Positions 8,595-18,786 are shown, counted from the first letter of the stretch. The stretch is 38,877 nucleotides of DNA from Lentisphaerota bacterium (GCA_012514555.1 JAAZAB010000037.1:1-38877); one strand, 5' to 3'. Notes: generated from the sequence alone by a model not told the origin. Numbers and translations are program-made.

Positions 8595-9862
8595 AACCAC
8601 TCTTGCATGACCGCGACGGTCTGATACGACACAGTTTCCTGCTGCTGGCGGCCAATTATGTTCCGTCGGTGGCCAACATGCTGTTTCAAATGCTTGTCGG
8701 GCGCACGCTGGCTGACAAGGCGGAATACGGTGCGCTGGCGACGATGCTTGGAATTGCGGTCATAGCGAGCATTCCCCTGGAGGCGCTGCGCGTCGCGGTG
8801 GCTCATTTTTCAGCAATCATGGTCCAGGAGGGGCGGCGCGAAGAGATATGGGGCGCGGTCAGGCGCATTTCCCTTCGTTTCCTGGCGCCGGCTGCATTAT
8901 TCGCGGCCTGCGCGCTGGCGTTCGCCGGGCAGGTCGCGGCCTTCTTCAATCTTTCCTCCAGCCTGCCCGTGGTCCTGATCGGATTCGTGGTGGCCGGCAG
9001 TCTTTTCATTCCCATAATGGCCGGCGCCCTGCAGGGCATCCAGGCCTTTGTCTGGATGTCCATAGGGATACACAGCTTCGCGGTCATCCGCCTGCTGGCC
9101 GGCGCGGTCATCATGTGTTTTCTCAGCGCCACCGCCGTTGGCGGACTTGCGGGCCACCTGCTGGGGATTGTCTTCGCAATCGCCATCGGTTTCGGCGGCC
9201 TGCGCCGGGTTCTTGGCCCTTCGAACAGGTGTGCCGCCCGGGTTCCGGGCTTTCGCCTGTACTTGATTCGTTCCCTGTTCATGCTGGTTTTTTTCGCTTT
9301 TCTCATGAACGCCGACATTCTCATTATAAAGCACTATTTTGCCGGGGAGATGGCCGGCGGATATGCCCGCGTGGCCACGATAGCGCGAATAATAGTTTTC
9401 ATGCCCATGCCGGTTGCCCTGGCCTTGTTTCCAAAAGTCGTTTCCGAGGGGGGCTCCGATCCGGGAAACAGCAGCCTCCTGTTCAAGGCCATGGCGTTGA
9501 CGGCGCTGATCATTGCCGCGGTGGGCGCGGGCTGCTGCGTTGCTCCCCAAATTCCGCTGGGCATTCTGTTCAAGGACTGGGCCCCGGCCCCTGAAACGGC
9601 GCTGATGCTCAGGCAGGTCACCTGCGCCATGAGCCCCCTCGGGCTGGTCTATCTGCTGGTGAACTACGAGCTGGCCCAGAAGCGTTTTGCCACGGCATGG
9701 GTGCTCGGGCCCTGCGCGGCCATGTACTTGCTCGGCGGTTTTCTATGGCATGCGCAGCCGGGGCATGTTATTGCGGTCCTGGCGGGAGTGAGCGTTTCCT
9801 GCCTGGCGGGCATGGCGGGGGTGATGGCCTTGATGCGGAGGAGAAGGGCATGCTGGCGGTGA
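8591..9862 (+). CDS. Polysaccharide flippase-like multi-TM protein (MOP/Wzx-type)
   Basis: About 12 hydrophobic segments; ATGA overlap with the upstream GT gene. Confidence 0.7.
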   Translation: MKPLLHDRDGLIRHSFLLLAANYVPSVANMLFQMLVGRTLADKAEYGALATMLGIAVIASIPLEALRVAVAHFSAIMVQEGRREEIWGAVRRISLRFLAPAALFAACALAFAGQVAAFFNLSSSLPVVLIGFVVAGSLFIPIMAGALQGIQAFVWMSIGIHSFAVIRLLAGAVIMCFLSATAVGGLAGHLLGIVFAIAIGFGGLRRVLGPSNRCAARVPGFRLYLIRSLFMLVFFAFLMNADILIIKHYFAGEMAGGYARVATIARIIVFMPMPVALALFPKVVSEGGSDPGNSSLLFKAMALTALIIAAVGAGCCVAPQIPLGILFKDWAPAPETALMLRQVTCAMSPLGLVYLLVNYELAQKRFATAWVLGPCAAMYLLGGFLWHAQPGHVIAVLAGVSVSCLAGMAGVMALMRRRRACWR

Positions 9863-10596
9863 TACTTGTCGGCGGCAAGGGGACGCGGCTCGCCGCGCTG
9901 CATCCCGGCATTCCAAAGGCGCTGGCCCCGGTGGCGGGCAGGCCTTTTCTGCAGTGGCAGCTCGAGTGGCTGCTGCGCGGCGGAGTGAGACGGGCGCACC
10001 TTGCCTGCGGGCACATGGCCGGCCAGATCATTGACTGGGCCGGCGGGGCGCCGGTGCCCGGCATGGAACTGTCGTGCTCGGCCGAGCCGTTTCCTCTCGG
10101 AACCGCCGGCGGCCTGCTTTTTGCGGCCCGGTCGGCGAAAGGGGACCCTTTCTTTGCCATTAACGGCGACAGCATTCTTCCAAACCTGCGCTTCGAAAGC
10201 ATGGCTCTCGCGCTGGAAAACGGCGACGCCGACGCCGCCATGGCGGTCACCAGCATGCAGGAGGCCGGCCGCTACGGGACGGTGGAGATCGGGGCGGACG
10301 GCAGGATTGGCGCGTTCCGTGAAAAGGCCGGCCGCGGCCGCGGCTGGGTCAACGCGGGCGTGTACCTGCTCAGGCGCAGCGTGCTTACGGACGTTCCCGA
10401 AAACCGGCCGGTCTCGCTCGAAACCGATGTCTTTCCCGCGCTTGCCGAGGCGGGCCGCCTGGCGGCTTACCGGGAGTCGCCGCCCATGCTGGACATGGGC
10501 ACTCCCGGCGGAATTGCCGCAATGTCCGAATATCTTTCAAAATCCCGGGCGCCTTCGGGTGAAGGGCGGAAGCGCCTTGAAGGGGGGGGTGCGTGA
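9850..10596 (+). CDS. Sugar nucleotidyltransferase, HddC-like (D-glycero-D-manno-heptose 1-phosphate guanylyltransferase family)
   Basis: AVILVGGKGTRLAALHPGIPKALAPVAGRPFLQWQL, LGTAGGLL, FFAINGDS; overlaps flippase 3' end. Confidence 0.75.
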   Translation: MLAVILVGGKGTRLAALHPGIPKALAPVAGRPFLQWQLEWLLRGGVRRAHLACGHMAGQIIDWAGGAPVPGMELSCSAEPFPLGTAGGLLFAARSAKGDPFFAINGDSILPNLRFESMALALENGDADAAMAVTSMQEAGRYGTVEIGADGRIGAFREKAGRGRGWVNAGVYLLRRSVLTDVPENRPVSLETDVFPALAEAGRLAAYRESPPMLDMGTPGGIAAMSEYLSKSRAPSGEGRKRLEGGGA

Positions 10597-11225
10597 ACAT
10601 CCTGGTCACTGCCGGTCCGACGCGGGAGTTTATCGATCCCGTGCGCTTTATAAGCAACAGGTCGAGCGGAAAAATGGGCTATGCCGTTGCCCGCGCCGCC
10701 TTGATGCGCGGGCACAAGGTTGTGCTTGTATCCGGCCCGGTCAGCCTTCAGGCGCCGGATGGGCTGGCCGTCGTTCGCGTGGTTTCCGCCGCTGAAATGC
10801 AGTCCGCCGTGGAGGCCGGCGTGGATGGCTGCGACGCGCTGGTCATGGCCGCCGCGGTCTCCGACTGGCGCCCGGCCCGAGTACACGCGAACAAGCTCAA
10901 GAAGCGCTCCGCCCCGGCTACGCTGGACCTTGAGCCGGTGCCCGACATCCTGATGGGGCTCGCATCCCGTAAAGGCGGGCGCATTTTTGTAGGCTTCGCG
11001 GCTGAAACGGAGAACCTGCTGGACGAGGCGCGCGCCAAGCTCAACAGCAAGAACCTTGACATGATCGTCGCAAACGACGTGAGCCGGACCGATGCCGGCT
11101 TTGAAGTCGACAACAACGCCGTCACCTTCATACCGGCGCATGGCGAGGCGATGGCGCTTCCGCTGATGTCGAAAGACGACGTCGCCGAGCGGCTGGTGAA
11201 GTGGATCGAAGCGCGCCGAAAATAG
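10593..11225 (+). CDS. coaB: Stand-alone phosphopantothenate--cysteine ligase domain (CoaB)
   Basis: ILVTAGPTREFIDPVRFISNRSSGKMGYA, AAAVSDWRP, KLKKR, GFAAET; GTG start overlapping the previous stop. Confidence 0.88.
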   Translation: MNILVTAGPTREFIDPVRFISNRSSGKMGYAVARAALMRGHKVVLVSGPVSLQAPDGLAVVRVVSAAEMQSAVEAGVDGCDALVMAAAVSDWRPARVHANKLKKRSAPATLDLEPVPDILMGLASRKGGRIFVGFAAETENLLDEARAKLNSKNLDMIVANDVSRTDAGFEVDNNAVTFIPAHGEAMALPLMSKDDVAERLVKWIEARRK

Positions 11226-11306
11226 AGCTTGCGGCCTGCTGCGCATCGTGCAAAACTATGCACCGTTTTTGCGCCGGAATGCATCCGGCGGAACGATGGA
11301 GACCGT

Positions 11307-11531
11307 ATGTCGGACAAAGAAGAAGTCATCAAGGTCGATGGAGTCGTCATCAAGGTTCTGCCGGCGACCATGTACCGCGTCAGGCTTTCGAACGGGAACG
11401 AGATACTGGCGCACATTTCGGGCAAGATGCGGAAACATTTCATAAAGATTTCGGCGGGTGACAAGGTGACCGTCGAGGTCTCCCCGTACGATCTGACCAA
11501 GGGCCGGGTCACGTTCCGCCAGAAAGGCTGA
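11307..11531 (+). CDS. infA: Translation initiation factor IF-1
   Basis: 74 aa S1-like protein: [65 protein letters not shown]. Confidence 0.96.
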   Translation: MSDKEEVIKVDGVVIKVLPATMYRVRLSNGNEILAHISGKMRKHFIKISAGDKVTVEVSPYDLTKGRVTFRQKG

Positions 11532-11546
11532 TTCAGCCTCCGTTCG

Positions 11547-11570
11547 GCCGGGGGTCATGAGAGACCCCGG
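11547..11570 (+). terminator. GC-rich hairpin after infA (GGGGTC-ATGAGA-GACCCC), possible terminator or attenuator, no clear U-tract
   Basis: Perfect 6-bp stem at 11551-11556/11563-11568. Confidence 0.4.
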
Positions 11571-11685
11571 ACTCATCGGGATCCCGCCGGCATGTTCCAA
11601 GGCTGAGACGCTGTATCTTCCGAGCGCCTTATCCGGACTCGCCTGCGCAAGGGCGCGCTGTGAAACGGGACGCCTGGGGCGAATT

Positions 11686-13716
11686 ATGATCGCGCTTATC
11701 GAGAACCAGCCCGGGAATGAAACGATGGCCGGCTTTTTCGGCTGCGACGGCGCGCTTCACCGGGGCTGCGCCAAGGAAGGCCTGGAATTCGATATCAGGC
11801 CGCAGCAGACTGCCATGGCTGAAGCTGTTGAGGGCGCGCTTTCAGCGCCCGCGCACCTCGCGGTCGAGGCCGGAACGGGCGTCGGGAAGACCTATGCCTA
11901 CCTGGTCCCGCTTGTCCGCCACGCTCTTCGGACCCGTGAGCCGGCCGCTGTCTCAACTTACACGATCAGCCTCCAGGAGCAGCTGGTCTTCAAGGACATC
12001 CCCTTTCTCCAGCGGCATCTCGGCCTGGATTTCAAGGCAGCCCTCTGCAAGGGGCGGGGAAACTACCTGTGCCTGCGCCGGCTGCAGCGGACCAGGCGGA
12101 TGGGCGGCGACCTTTTCAGGCCGTCCCAGGAGGCCGAGGTCGAGCGGCTGTGGGCCTGGGCCCATGAGACTTCGGATGGAAGCCTGTCCGACCTGGCCGC
12201 CCAGCCGAGCGTCGAGGTCTGGGACCAGGTCTGCTCCGAGGCTGACAACTGCCTGGGCCGCCAGTGCGCCGACTACGGCCGCTGCTTTCTCATGCGCGCC
12301 CGCGCCAGGGCGTTTGACGCGAACCTGCTTGTCTTGAATCATCATCTTTTTTTCTCCGACCTGGCGCTCCGCGAGGAAAGCGCGTCGTTTCTGCCGGAAT
12401 TCCGCAGCATGGTGTTCGACGAGGCGCACTGCCTCGAGGCCGCCGCCACCGAGCACCTCGGCTTGCGCCTGTCGCAGTTCGGGGTGGAGCACATGCTGCG
12501 GCGCCTCTACGTTCCGGAAACGAACAAGGGCCTGCTCGTCCGGATCAGGGAGGGCCGGGCCGCGAACGCGGTGTCCCGCGCATGGGATCTGACCCATGAC
12601 TTCTTTGCCGCGATTCGGAAGTGGTCCGCGCTGGAGGGCAGGGAGGCCACGCGCCTCGTGGAGAAGCCCCTGGCAATGCCGGTGGACCTTGCCGCCGGCC
12701 TTGCGGAAATTGCATTGGAGGTCAAGGCAATCATCCTGAAGACGGATGACCCGGACATCAAGGCCGAGCTCACGGCTGCGGAGCGGCGCGCCGGGGAATT
12801 GCGCGACATGCTCGGCGCGTTCTTGAACAGGGCGCTGGACGGCCACGTTTACTGGGTCGAGCGCGAGGGCGCGGCCCGCCGCAACTTCGTGCTGAACGCG
12901 GCGCCGGTCGAGGTGGGGCCGGCGCTGAACCGCCTCCTGTTCGGCGGCTTTCGATCTGTCGTGCTTACAAGCGCAACGCTTTCGATAGGCGGCAGCATGG
13001 GATACTTCCGCGGCCGCGTGGGCGCGGAGCCGTGCGGCGAATGCCTCGTGGGGTCCCCCTTCGACTATGCGCGCCAGATGCGCGTGGTGATAGCGCGGGA
13101 CCTGCCGATGCCGACGGAAGGCGAGGCGTTCGCGGACGCCGTGGCCAGGGCGCTGCCCCGGTTCATCCTGCGGACCCGCGGGCGGGCGTTCGTGCTTTTC
13201 ACGAGCGGCGACTTGATGCGCAACGTGGCGTCCCGGCTTGAGCCTTTTTTCCGGAGGGAGGGCATCACCCTCTTCCTGCAGGGCGACGGGCTGCCCAATC
13301 GCGTCATGCTGGAGCGTTTCCGGGGCGAGGGCGACCATGTTTTGTTCGGGCTGGCAAGCTTCTGGATGGGCGTGGACGTGCGGGGCGAGGCGCTTGGAAA
13401 CGTCATCATAGTCCGCCTCCCTTTTTCCGTGCCGGACGAGCCGGTGGTCAAGGCGCGCATGGACCTGATCGAGGCCGGGGGCGGTGACCCTTTCAAGGAA
13501 TATTCCCTGCCCGAGGCCGTTCTGAAATTCAGGCAGGGCGTCGGCCGCCTGATTCGCACCGCCAGCGACGAGGGGATCATAGTGATTCTCGACGCGCGCG
13601 TCATCAAGCGGTGGTACGGGCGCCGGTTCCTGGAAGCCCTGCCGGAATGTCCCGTGGAAATTGTAGACTGCCTTGGGTCTGAAGCCGTCAACGGAGGGGG
13701 CGGGAATGAAAGTTGA
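11686..13716 (+). CDS. ATP-dependent DNA helicase of the DinG/XPD (Rad3) family
   Basis: VEAGTGVGKTYAYLVP, FDEAHCLEAAA (DEAH), FeS-type cysteine cluster (CKGRGNYLC...CSEADNCLGRQCADYGRC), VGRLIRTASDEGIIVILDAR. Confidence 0.9.
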   Translation: MIALIENQPGNETMAGFFGCDGALHRGCAKEGLEFDIRPQQTAMAEAVEGALSAPAHLAVEAGTGVGKTYAYLVPLVRHALRTREPAAVSTYTISLQEQLVFKDIPFLQRHLGLDFKAALCKGRGNYLCLRRLQRTRRMGGDLFRPSQEAEVERLWAWAHETSDGSLSDLAAQPSVEVWDQVCSEADNCLGRQCADYGRCFLMRARARAFDANLLVLNHHLFFSDLALREESASFLPEFRSMVFDEAHCLEAAATEHLGLRLSQFGVEHMLRRLYVPETNKGLLVRIREGRAANAVSRAWDLTHDFFAAIRKWSALEGREATRLVEKPLAMPVDLAAGLAEIALEVKAIILKTDDPDIKAELTAAERRAGELRDMLGAFLNRALDGHVYWVEREGAARRNFVLNAAPVEVGPALNRLLFGGFRSVVLTSATLSIGGSMGYFRGRVGAEPCGECLVGSPFDYARQMRVVIARDLPMPTEGEAFADAVARALPRFILRTRGRAFVLFTSGDLMRNVASRLEPFFRREGITLFLQGDGLPNRVMLERFRGEGDHVLFGLASFWMGVDVRGEALGNVIIVRLPFSVPDEPVVKARMDLIEAGGGDPFKEYSLPEAVLKFRQGVGRLIRTASDEGIIVILDARVIKRWYGRRFLEALPECPVEIVDCLGSEAVNGGGGNES

Positions 13717-14305
13717 GCTGATCGCGATCACCGCGGATGCGGAGGAGCTGATTGAGCTCGCCGCGCGGACGTGCTACCAGAGCGGCGACAAGACCGCGGC
13801 CGGAGGCGCCGGAAAATTCCTCGGCAGGCTGATCGCGTCGGGCCATGAATCGCCCTTCGAGCACGCATACGCCACGTTCCGCCTGTCCGGCTGCTCCCGC
13901 GCCATGACGCACCAGCTGGTCCGGCACCGCCTGCTTGCCGTGTCACAAAAGAGCCAGCGCTATGTCACGGAGGGCAATTTCGAATACGTCGTTCCGCCTT
14001 CGATCGGCAACGGCTTCGCGGACGAGTTCAAGGCCGACATGGAGGCGATCCGGGCCATGTACAGGAAGTGGAAGGAGCGCGGGCTCAAGAACGAGGACGC
14101 CCGCTACGTGCTCCCCAACGCCTGCGCCTCGGAGCTCGTCATATCGGGCAATTTCAGGGAGTTCCGGCATATTTTCAAGGTTCGCTGCAGCCCCAGGGCG
14201 CAGTGGGAGATCAGGCAGGCTTGCGACCGGATGCTCCTGCTGCTGCATGCCCGCGCGCCGTCGGTTTTCGGCGATCTCATGGGGCTGATTGCGGATCCGG
14301 GATGA
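13706..14305 (+). CDS. thyX: FAD-dependent thymidylate synthase ThyX
   Basis: RHRLLAVSQKSQRY (ThyX motif variant), SPFEHAYATFRLSG, RVRCSPRAQWEIRQ-type C-term. Confidence 0.93.
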   Translation: MKVELIAITADAEELIELAARTCYQSGDKTAAGGAGKFLGRLIASGHESPFEHAYATFRLSGCSRAMTHQLVRHRLLAVSQKSQRYVTEGNFEYVVPPSIGNGFADEFKADMEAIRAMYRKWKERGLKNEDARYVLPNACASELVISGNFREFRHIFKVRCSPRAQWEIRQACDRMLLLLHARAPSVFGDLMGLIADPG

Positions 14306-16262
14306 TGTCTTCCGCCCGGCGCATGGCCGATTCCAGCGCCTTCAGGCGCCCGCAGAAGGAAAGGGCGCGCCGCATCATGGCCAGGGCCGGCGGAATGTGG
14401 CGGGCGAACCCCGCCGTTTCCGGGCTGGCGCCCAGGCGTCCGAACGCGCCTATTGCCTGGGCAAGCCTTTCAACCGCGGCCCACCACACCAGCTCCCCGG
14501 GAGTTTCACCCGCTCCAGATGCGTTTGCATAGGCCGTCGCCAGGCGGACCTGCATGGACAGCGGCAGTCCCACGTAGGGATCGCAAAGCAGCGATGCAAG
14601 GTCGTATGCGGCGGCGCCCATGCGCATCCCCTGGAAGTCGATGAACGCCGGGCGCGCGCCGGCGAACAGGACGTTGCTTGACTGCAGGTCCCTGTGCACA
14701 AGGACGGCAGGCGCAGCAAGCAGACGCCGCGCCACCTGTTCGAGGTCCGCCATCGAGGAACGCACGTCCGCGTCGGACAGGCCGAGCCGCCTGACCAGGA
14801 AATGGCGCGCGAAAAACTCGCGCTCCCACTGGTACAAATCCGCCGAAAAAGGGTGCACCATCTCAAGCCGCGCCTTGCGGGCGGCGGCCGCCCCGGCCCC
14901 GTGCAGGACGGCAATTTCGGACAGGACCCGGCTGTAAAGGGCGCACTGTTTATCCAGCGGCAGGCCCTTGAGGCTGTCCTGGAGCGAGCGGTTGCCCAGG
15001 TCTTCGATCACGAGCAGGCGCTGCGCCGGATCGTCAATGATCACATCCGGCACCCGCAGTCCAAGGCCCTTGAGGAAGCGCGCGTGTTGCGCATAGAGCG
15101 CGTTTTCGGCGCGGTCCAGGCTGTAGCGGATAAGGATCACCGTGCGCCGCGCATGGCGCAGCCGGGTGAAGGTGCGCGCAGAGCCGCGGGGCTCAAGCGG
15201 GAGAACCAGCGTCCGGTTCGGAGCCCAACGCAGCTTGGCCAGCACCTGGGCCAGGTGCCGGTCCTGGACAGGCGCGGCTCCGTCCAGCAGGGTGTCCGAT
15301 CGCAGGGCCATGCGTTTGACCGTTCCCCGGACCTCCGTGTTCCGGGCCACGACCGCGCCGGTGACCGTGGCGCCGGCCGCTATGCGGGCGCCGTCCCACA
15401 CCACGGCGTTCTCGAGGGTCGCCCCGGGCTCCGCGCGGACGTTCCGGCCCAGAGAGACAAAGCCGCGGATGACGACCCCCGCCTTGAGCAGGCGCCCTGC
15501 CTTCCTGGCCGACGCGGGGTCGAACAGTGCGGCGCCGGGAAGTCCCGCCTTGTGCCTGCGCGCTATCTGCCCGTGAGCGCGAAGGTAGGACTCGGGCGTG
15601 CCGATGTCCTCCCAGAAGGAGTTTTCCTCGCAGACGCCCATGACAACCCTGCCCATGGCCATGGCCTTTTCATAGCCCCGGATCACCGGGCTGAATCCTT
15701 CCCTTGGAAGGTACTCCAGGATATCCGGGCTCAAAAGGTGAAGTCCGCAGAAAGTGTAGGTTCCGTCCGATTCCGGGCGCGCGCTCTGGAAATTCGTTAT
15801 GACGCCGCCGCGCATTTCCACCGTTCGCGGACCCAGGGTGGGGTGGAGCCACAGCACCGCCAGGGGCCGGCGCGAGCGGTAGAGCCGGGTCAGGGCGTAA
15901 GGGGCGAGATCAACGGCGATATCCGCGTTCACCATCCAGAATGGATCTTTGTCCAGAAACCATGCTGCCTTTCGCAGGGCGCCTCCGGTGCCGAGGATTT
16001 CCGGCTCGAACGAAACGGATATTTTCAGCCCTTCCGCGCAGCGTTCCCGGACATAGGCGAAGAGCGGGTCCGGCTGGTAATGCGCGTTGACCAGGAATTC
16101 GCGCACGCCCCAGCGCGCAAGCATGTCCATGACGCGCCCGATCACGGGCTTGCCCCAGAGCGGCATGAGCGGCTTGGGCGTTTCCAGCGAAATCGGCAGC
16201 AGGCGCGTGCCAAACCCGGCCGCCAGGATGACGGCCTTTCGCGGCATGGAAAATCTGCTCAT
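14277..16262 (-). CDS. Bifunctional protein: MurU-like nucleotidyltransferase with a left-handed beta-helix-like middle, fused to an AmgK-like aminoglycoside-phosphotransferase-fold kinase
   Basis: N-term AVILAAGFGTRLLPISLETPKPLMPLWGKPVI, ILGTGGALR, WMVNADI; C-term VLVHRDLQSSNVLFAGARPAFIDFQGMRMGAAAYDLASLLCDPYV. Confidence 0.85.
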   Translation of the reverse strand: MSRFSMPRKAVILAAGFGTRLLPISLETPKPLMPLWGKPVIGRVMDMLARWGVREFLVNAHYQPDPLFAYVRERCAEGLKISVSFEPEILGTGGALRKAAWFLDKDPFWMVNADIAVDLAPYALTRLYRSRRPLAVLWLHPTLGPRTVEMRGGVITNFQSARPESDGTYTFCGLHLLSPDILEYLPREGFSPVIRGYEKAMAMGRVVMGVCEENSFWEDIGTPESYLRAHGQIARRHKAGLPGAALFDPASARKAGRLLKAGVVIRGFVSLGRNVRAEPGATLENAVVWDGARIAAGATVTGAVVARNTEVRGTVKRMALRSDTLLDGAAPVQDRHLAQVLAKLRWAPNRTLVLPLEPRGSARTFTRLRHARRTVILIRYSLDRAENALYAQHARFLKGLGLRVPDVIIDDPAQRLLVIEDLGNRSLQDSLKGLPLDKQCALYSRVLSEIAVLHGAGAAAARKARLEMVHPFSADLYQWEREFFARHFLVRRLGLSDADVRSSMADLEQVARRLLAAPAVLVHRDLQSSNVLFAGARPAFIDFQGMRMGAAAYDLASLLCDPYVGLPLSMQVRLATAYANASGAGETPGELVWWAAVERLAQAIGAFGRLGASPETAGFARHIPPALAMMRRALSFCGRLKALESAMRRAEDIIPDPQSAP

Positions 16263-16374
16263 GTGTCCGGCTCGCTCGCGCCCGGTTGAACGCGCAAAGG
16301 ATCTGTGAAATATACGGCATTGGGCGCGCGGGGAAAAGCGGGAAATGCCGAAATCCATCCTGGTATATCGGATG

Positions 16375-16403
16375 TTGACCGCGGTGGGAACGCAACGTAT
16401 TAT
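16375..16403 (+). promoter_or_regulatory. Candidate sigma70-type promoter (TTGACC-N17-TATTAT)
   Basis: Near-consensus hexamers, 17-nt spacing, 46 bp before ATG 16450. Confidence 0.6.
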
Positions 16404-16449
16404 GACCTTTTTGCTCGGCGGCTGTTAAACCTTGTTTCGGGGGCGTGTG

Positions 16450-17703
16450 ATGAAAACCATGAGAATGTTGTGCGCGGCCGCGCTCGCGGGTTATTGCGCT
16501 TGCGCCGTCGCCAACGAGGCGAATCACCAGCAGTACGTCGTGGGCGAGCGGGCGGCCGGCATGGGCGGCGCAGCCTGCGCGCTCGGACAAGATGTCGATG
16601 CGGCCTACTACAATCCCGCGGGCCTGGGCTGGGTCGAGCGCAACTCCCTGTCGCTGTCCGCCAACCTGTACGGGTTCCAGAGGTATCAGAGCGAGGACTC
16701 GATATACATTGAAGAGGATTTCAAAACCTCTTCTTTCGTGACGATCCCCTCGGCCATGTCATCGGTCTTCCGCCTTGACGATAAAACGACGCTGTCCCTG
16801 TCCGCGTTTGTCCCGCGCCGGTATTCCCTGTCCGACCTGATCGCGTTCCCGGCCGTCAACCACTTCTACAACGTGAGCCGCGAGGATCAGACGCTGTGGG
16901 TCGGGCCGGCCGCGGGCCACGCCCTGAGCACAAACCTCTCGGTCGGCGCTTCTGTCTATGGAGTCTACCGGACTTTTTCGACGCTCGAAAGCCTTACTTA
17001 CGGCGACATGCGGGTGGCGTATTCGAGGGACTTGAATTACTGGAGCCTTGGAATGCTGGCAGTGCTGGGCGCCCAATACCGACCGGACGACAACTGGCGT
17101 CTAGGCGCATCTGTGCAAAGCCCGACGGTCAGCATGGCCGGCCGCGGAAAATACCAGTCCACAGTCGTTGATGACGATACCATAGACCCTATATACATGG
17201 ATGAGCTGGACGCCGACAGCCGCCTGCCCGGCAGGATTACGGCCGGCATCGCCTGGGAGAAGGAAAAGGTTTTTGCCGCCGGCGTGGATGTGACCTACCA
17301 TTTTCCCACGAGCTTCAAACTTCTGGAAGGGACGGACTACAAGGGGACATACCGGACCATGGAGATGCGCTACGAGGCCGTTGTTGACGTGAACGTGGGC
17401 GCCGAGTACTACGTGCTCGAAAATTATCCCCTGCGGTGCGGCTTTTTCACCAGCCATTCCTCGGCCCCGGACGTCACCCGGACAACCGAGGATTTCCCCG
17501 CGCAAATAGACCTGTACGGCCTGACTTTCAGCGTCGGCCGCGTGTCGGAGAACGTGGCCCTGTCGCTGGGGCTCAACTACCTGTTCGGTTCCGGGGAGGA
17601 TTACGGCTGGCGGGTCGGGCAGGACGGCTATCCGGTCGATGCCGTGGTTGACGCCAGGGAACAGCAGATATTCCTGTTCTTCAACACCTCGTACATGTTC
17701 TGA
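16450..17703 (+). CDS. Outer-membrane beta-barrel protein, OmpP1/FadL/PorV-like
   Basis: Signal peptide MKTMRMLCAAALAGYCACAVA; VVGERAAGMGGAACALGQDVDAAYYNPAGLGWVERNSLSLSANLYG; terminal FLFFNTSYMF. Confidence 0.82.
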   Translation: MKTMRMLCAAALAGYCACAVANEANHQQYVVGERAAGMGGAACALGQDVDAAYYNPAGLGWVERNSLSLSANLYGFQRYQSEDSIYIEEDFKTSSFVTIPSAMSSVFRLDDKTTLSLSAFVPRRYSLSDLIAFPAVNHFYNVSREDQTLWVGPAAGHALSTNLSVGASVYGVYRTFSTLESLTYGDMRVAYSRDLNYWSLGMLAVLGAQYRPDDNWRLGASVQSPTVSMAGRGKYQSTVVDDDTIDPIYMDELDADSRLPGRITAGIAWEKEKVFAAGVDVTYHFPTSFKLLEGTDYKGTYRTMEMRYEAVVDVNVGAEYYVLENYPLRCGFFTSHSSAPDVTRTTEDFPAQIDLYGLTFSVGRVSENVALSLGLNYLFGSGEDYGWRVGQDGYPVDAVVDAREQQIFLFFNTSYMF

Positions 17704-17712
17704 TGCTTCCGG

Positions 17713-17740
17713 CGCAGGCAGGCCTGTGCGCCTGCCTGTG
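17713..17740. terminator. Strong hairpin between convergent genes (CAGGCAGGC-CTGTGC-GCCTGCCTG)
   Basis: Perfect 9-bp stem, 6-nt loop, 10 bp after the OMP stop; no long T-tract. Confidence 0.55.
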
Positions 17741-17799
17741 TCCGGGAGGGGGAAGCGCGCTTTTGTCGAGCCCCGCCATGCGCCGGGGCGCCAAACTCG

Positions 17800-18786
17800 T
17801 CAATGCGCGCGCGGATTGAACGTCGAATCCCTTGCAAGCGCCTGGTACAATGCCTTTTCACGGTCGGTCGGATGCGCCGGCACCGCGATTTCGACCACGG
17901 CATACAGGTGCCCGGCCGCGCTGCGGCCGGATGCCGGAAAGCCCCGGTGCCTGAGGCGGAAGCGTTGCCCGCTCTGCGTGCCGGCCGGCACCGCGAGATG
18001 GGCTTCGCCGTCCAGCGTTTGAACGGGAATCCGCGCGCCAAGCACGGCTTCCCACGGCGCGATCGGAACAGACACCTCGAGGTCCCTGCCTTTCAGGCGA
18101 AAGCGCGGATGCGGGCGTATGCTGACTCTGAGATACAGGTCGCCGGCCGGCCCGTCCAGCATTCCCGGCCCGCCCTGGCCGCCCAGCCGTATACGCGCGC
18201 CGGGCTGCGTTCCTGGCGGTATGCGCACCTTGTATGTCCGGGCCTGGCGCTGCGCGCGGCCGCGCCCATCCGGCTCAACCGTTTCAAGCGTGATCATCCG
18301 CACCGCGCCGCGGACCGCCTCCTCGAGATCGATTTCGATCGCGCCCTCGTGGTCGGTCCCGCGCATGCCCCCAAACTCGGATTCGAACGGGGTCTGGCGT
18401 TTCCGGCCGTTTGCCCCGGGTGCGCCTCCGAAAAGGGCTTCGAAAAACTCGCTGAAATTCCCCATGTCCTCGGGGGAAAAACCGCGCGCGCCCTTGCCGC
18501 GGTTCCGGAATTCCTGGCGGCCGCCGCTCCACCCGGGCGGCGGCGTGAATTCCTCTCCGTTTCGATAGTCTGCTCCCAGCGCGTCGTACCGCTTCCGCTT
18601 GGCCGCGTCGCCGACAACGTCGTATGCTTCCGCGATTTCCTTGAAGCGCTCTTCGGCGTCGCGATTCTTGTTCACGTCCGGGTGGTACTTGCGGGCCAGC
18701 TTTCGATAGGCCTTCCGGATTTCCTCGGCCGAGGCGCTCCGCTGAACACCCAGGACTTCGTAGTAGTCTTTGAATTGCAGCGGCAT
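17800..18786 (-). CDS. cbpA: DnaJ-class co-chaperone, CbpA-like (no Zn-finger)
   Basis: J domain with HPD ([28 protein letters not shown]) and C-terminal DnaJ substrate-binding repeats. Confidence 0.92.
   Translation of the reverse strand: MPLQFKDYYEVLGVQRSASAEEIRKAYRKLARKYHPDVNKNRDAEERFKEIAEAYDVVGDAAKRKRYDALGADYRNGEEFTPPPGWSGGRQEFRNRGKGARGFSPEDMGNFSEFFEALFGGAPGANGRKRQTPFESEFGGMRGTDHEGAIEIDLEEAVRGAVRMITLETVEPDGRGRAQRQARTYKVRIPPGTQPGARIRLGGQGGPGMLDGPAGDLYLRVSIRPHPRFRLKGRDLEVSVPIAPWEAVLGARIPVQTLDGEAHLAVPAGTQSGQRFRLRHRGFPASGRSAAGHLYAVVEIAVPAHPTDREKALYQALARDSTFNPRAH

Noticed and set aside
11525-11539. Palindrome AGGCTGA-T-TCAGCCT over the infA stop codon
   Set aside because: One-nucleotide centre makes a poor hairpin and it overlaps coding sequence; the following GGGGTC/GACCCC hairpin is a better terminator candidate
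13943-13990. ThyX motif RHRLLAVSQKSQRY with Ala at the first Ser position of RHRxxSxxxxSxRY
   Set aside because: The strongly conserved second Ser and the Arg/Tyr are kept; likely natural family variation
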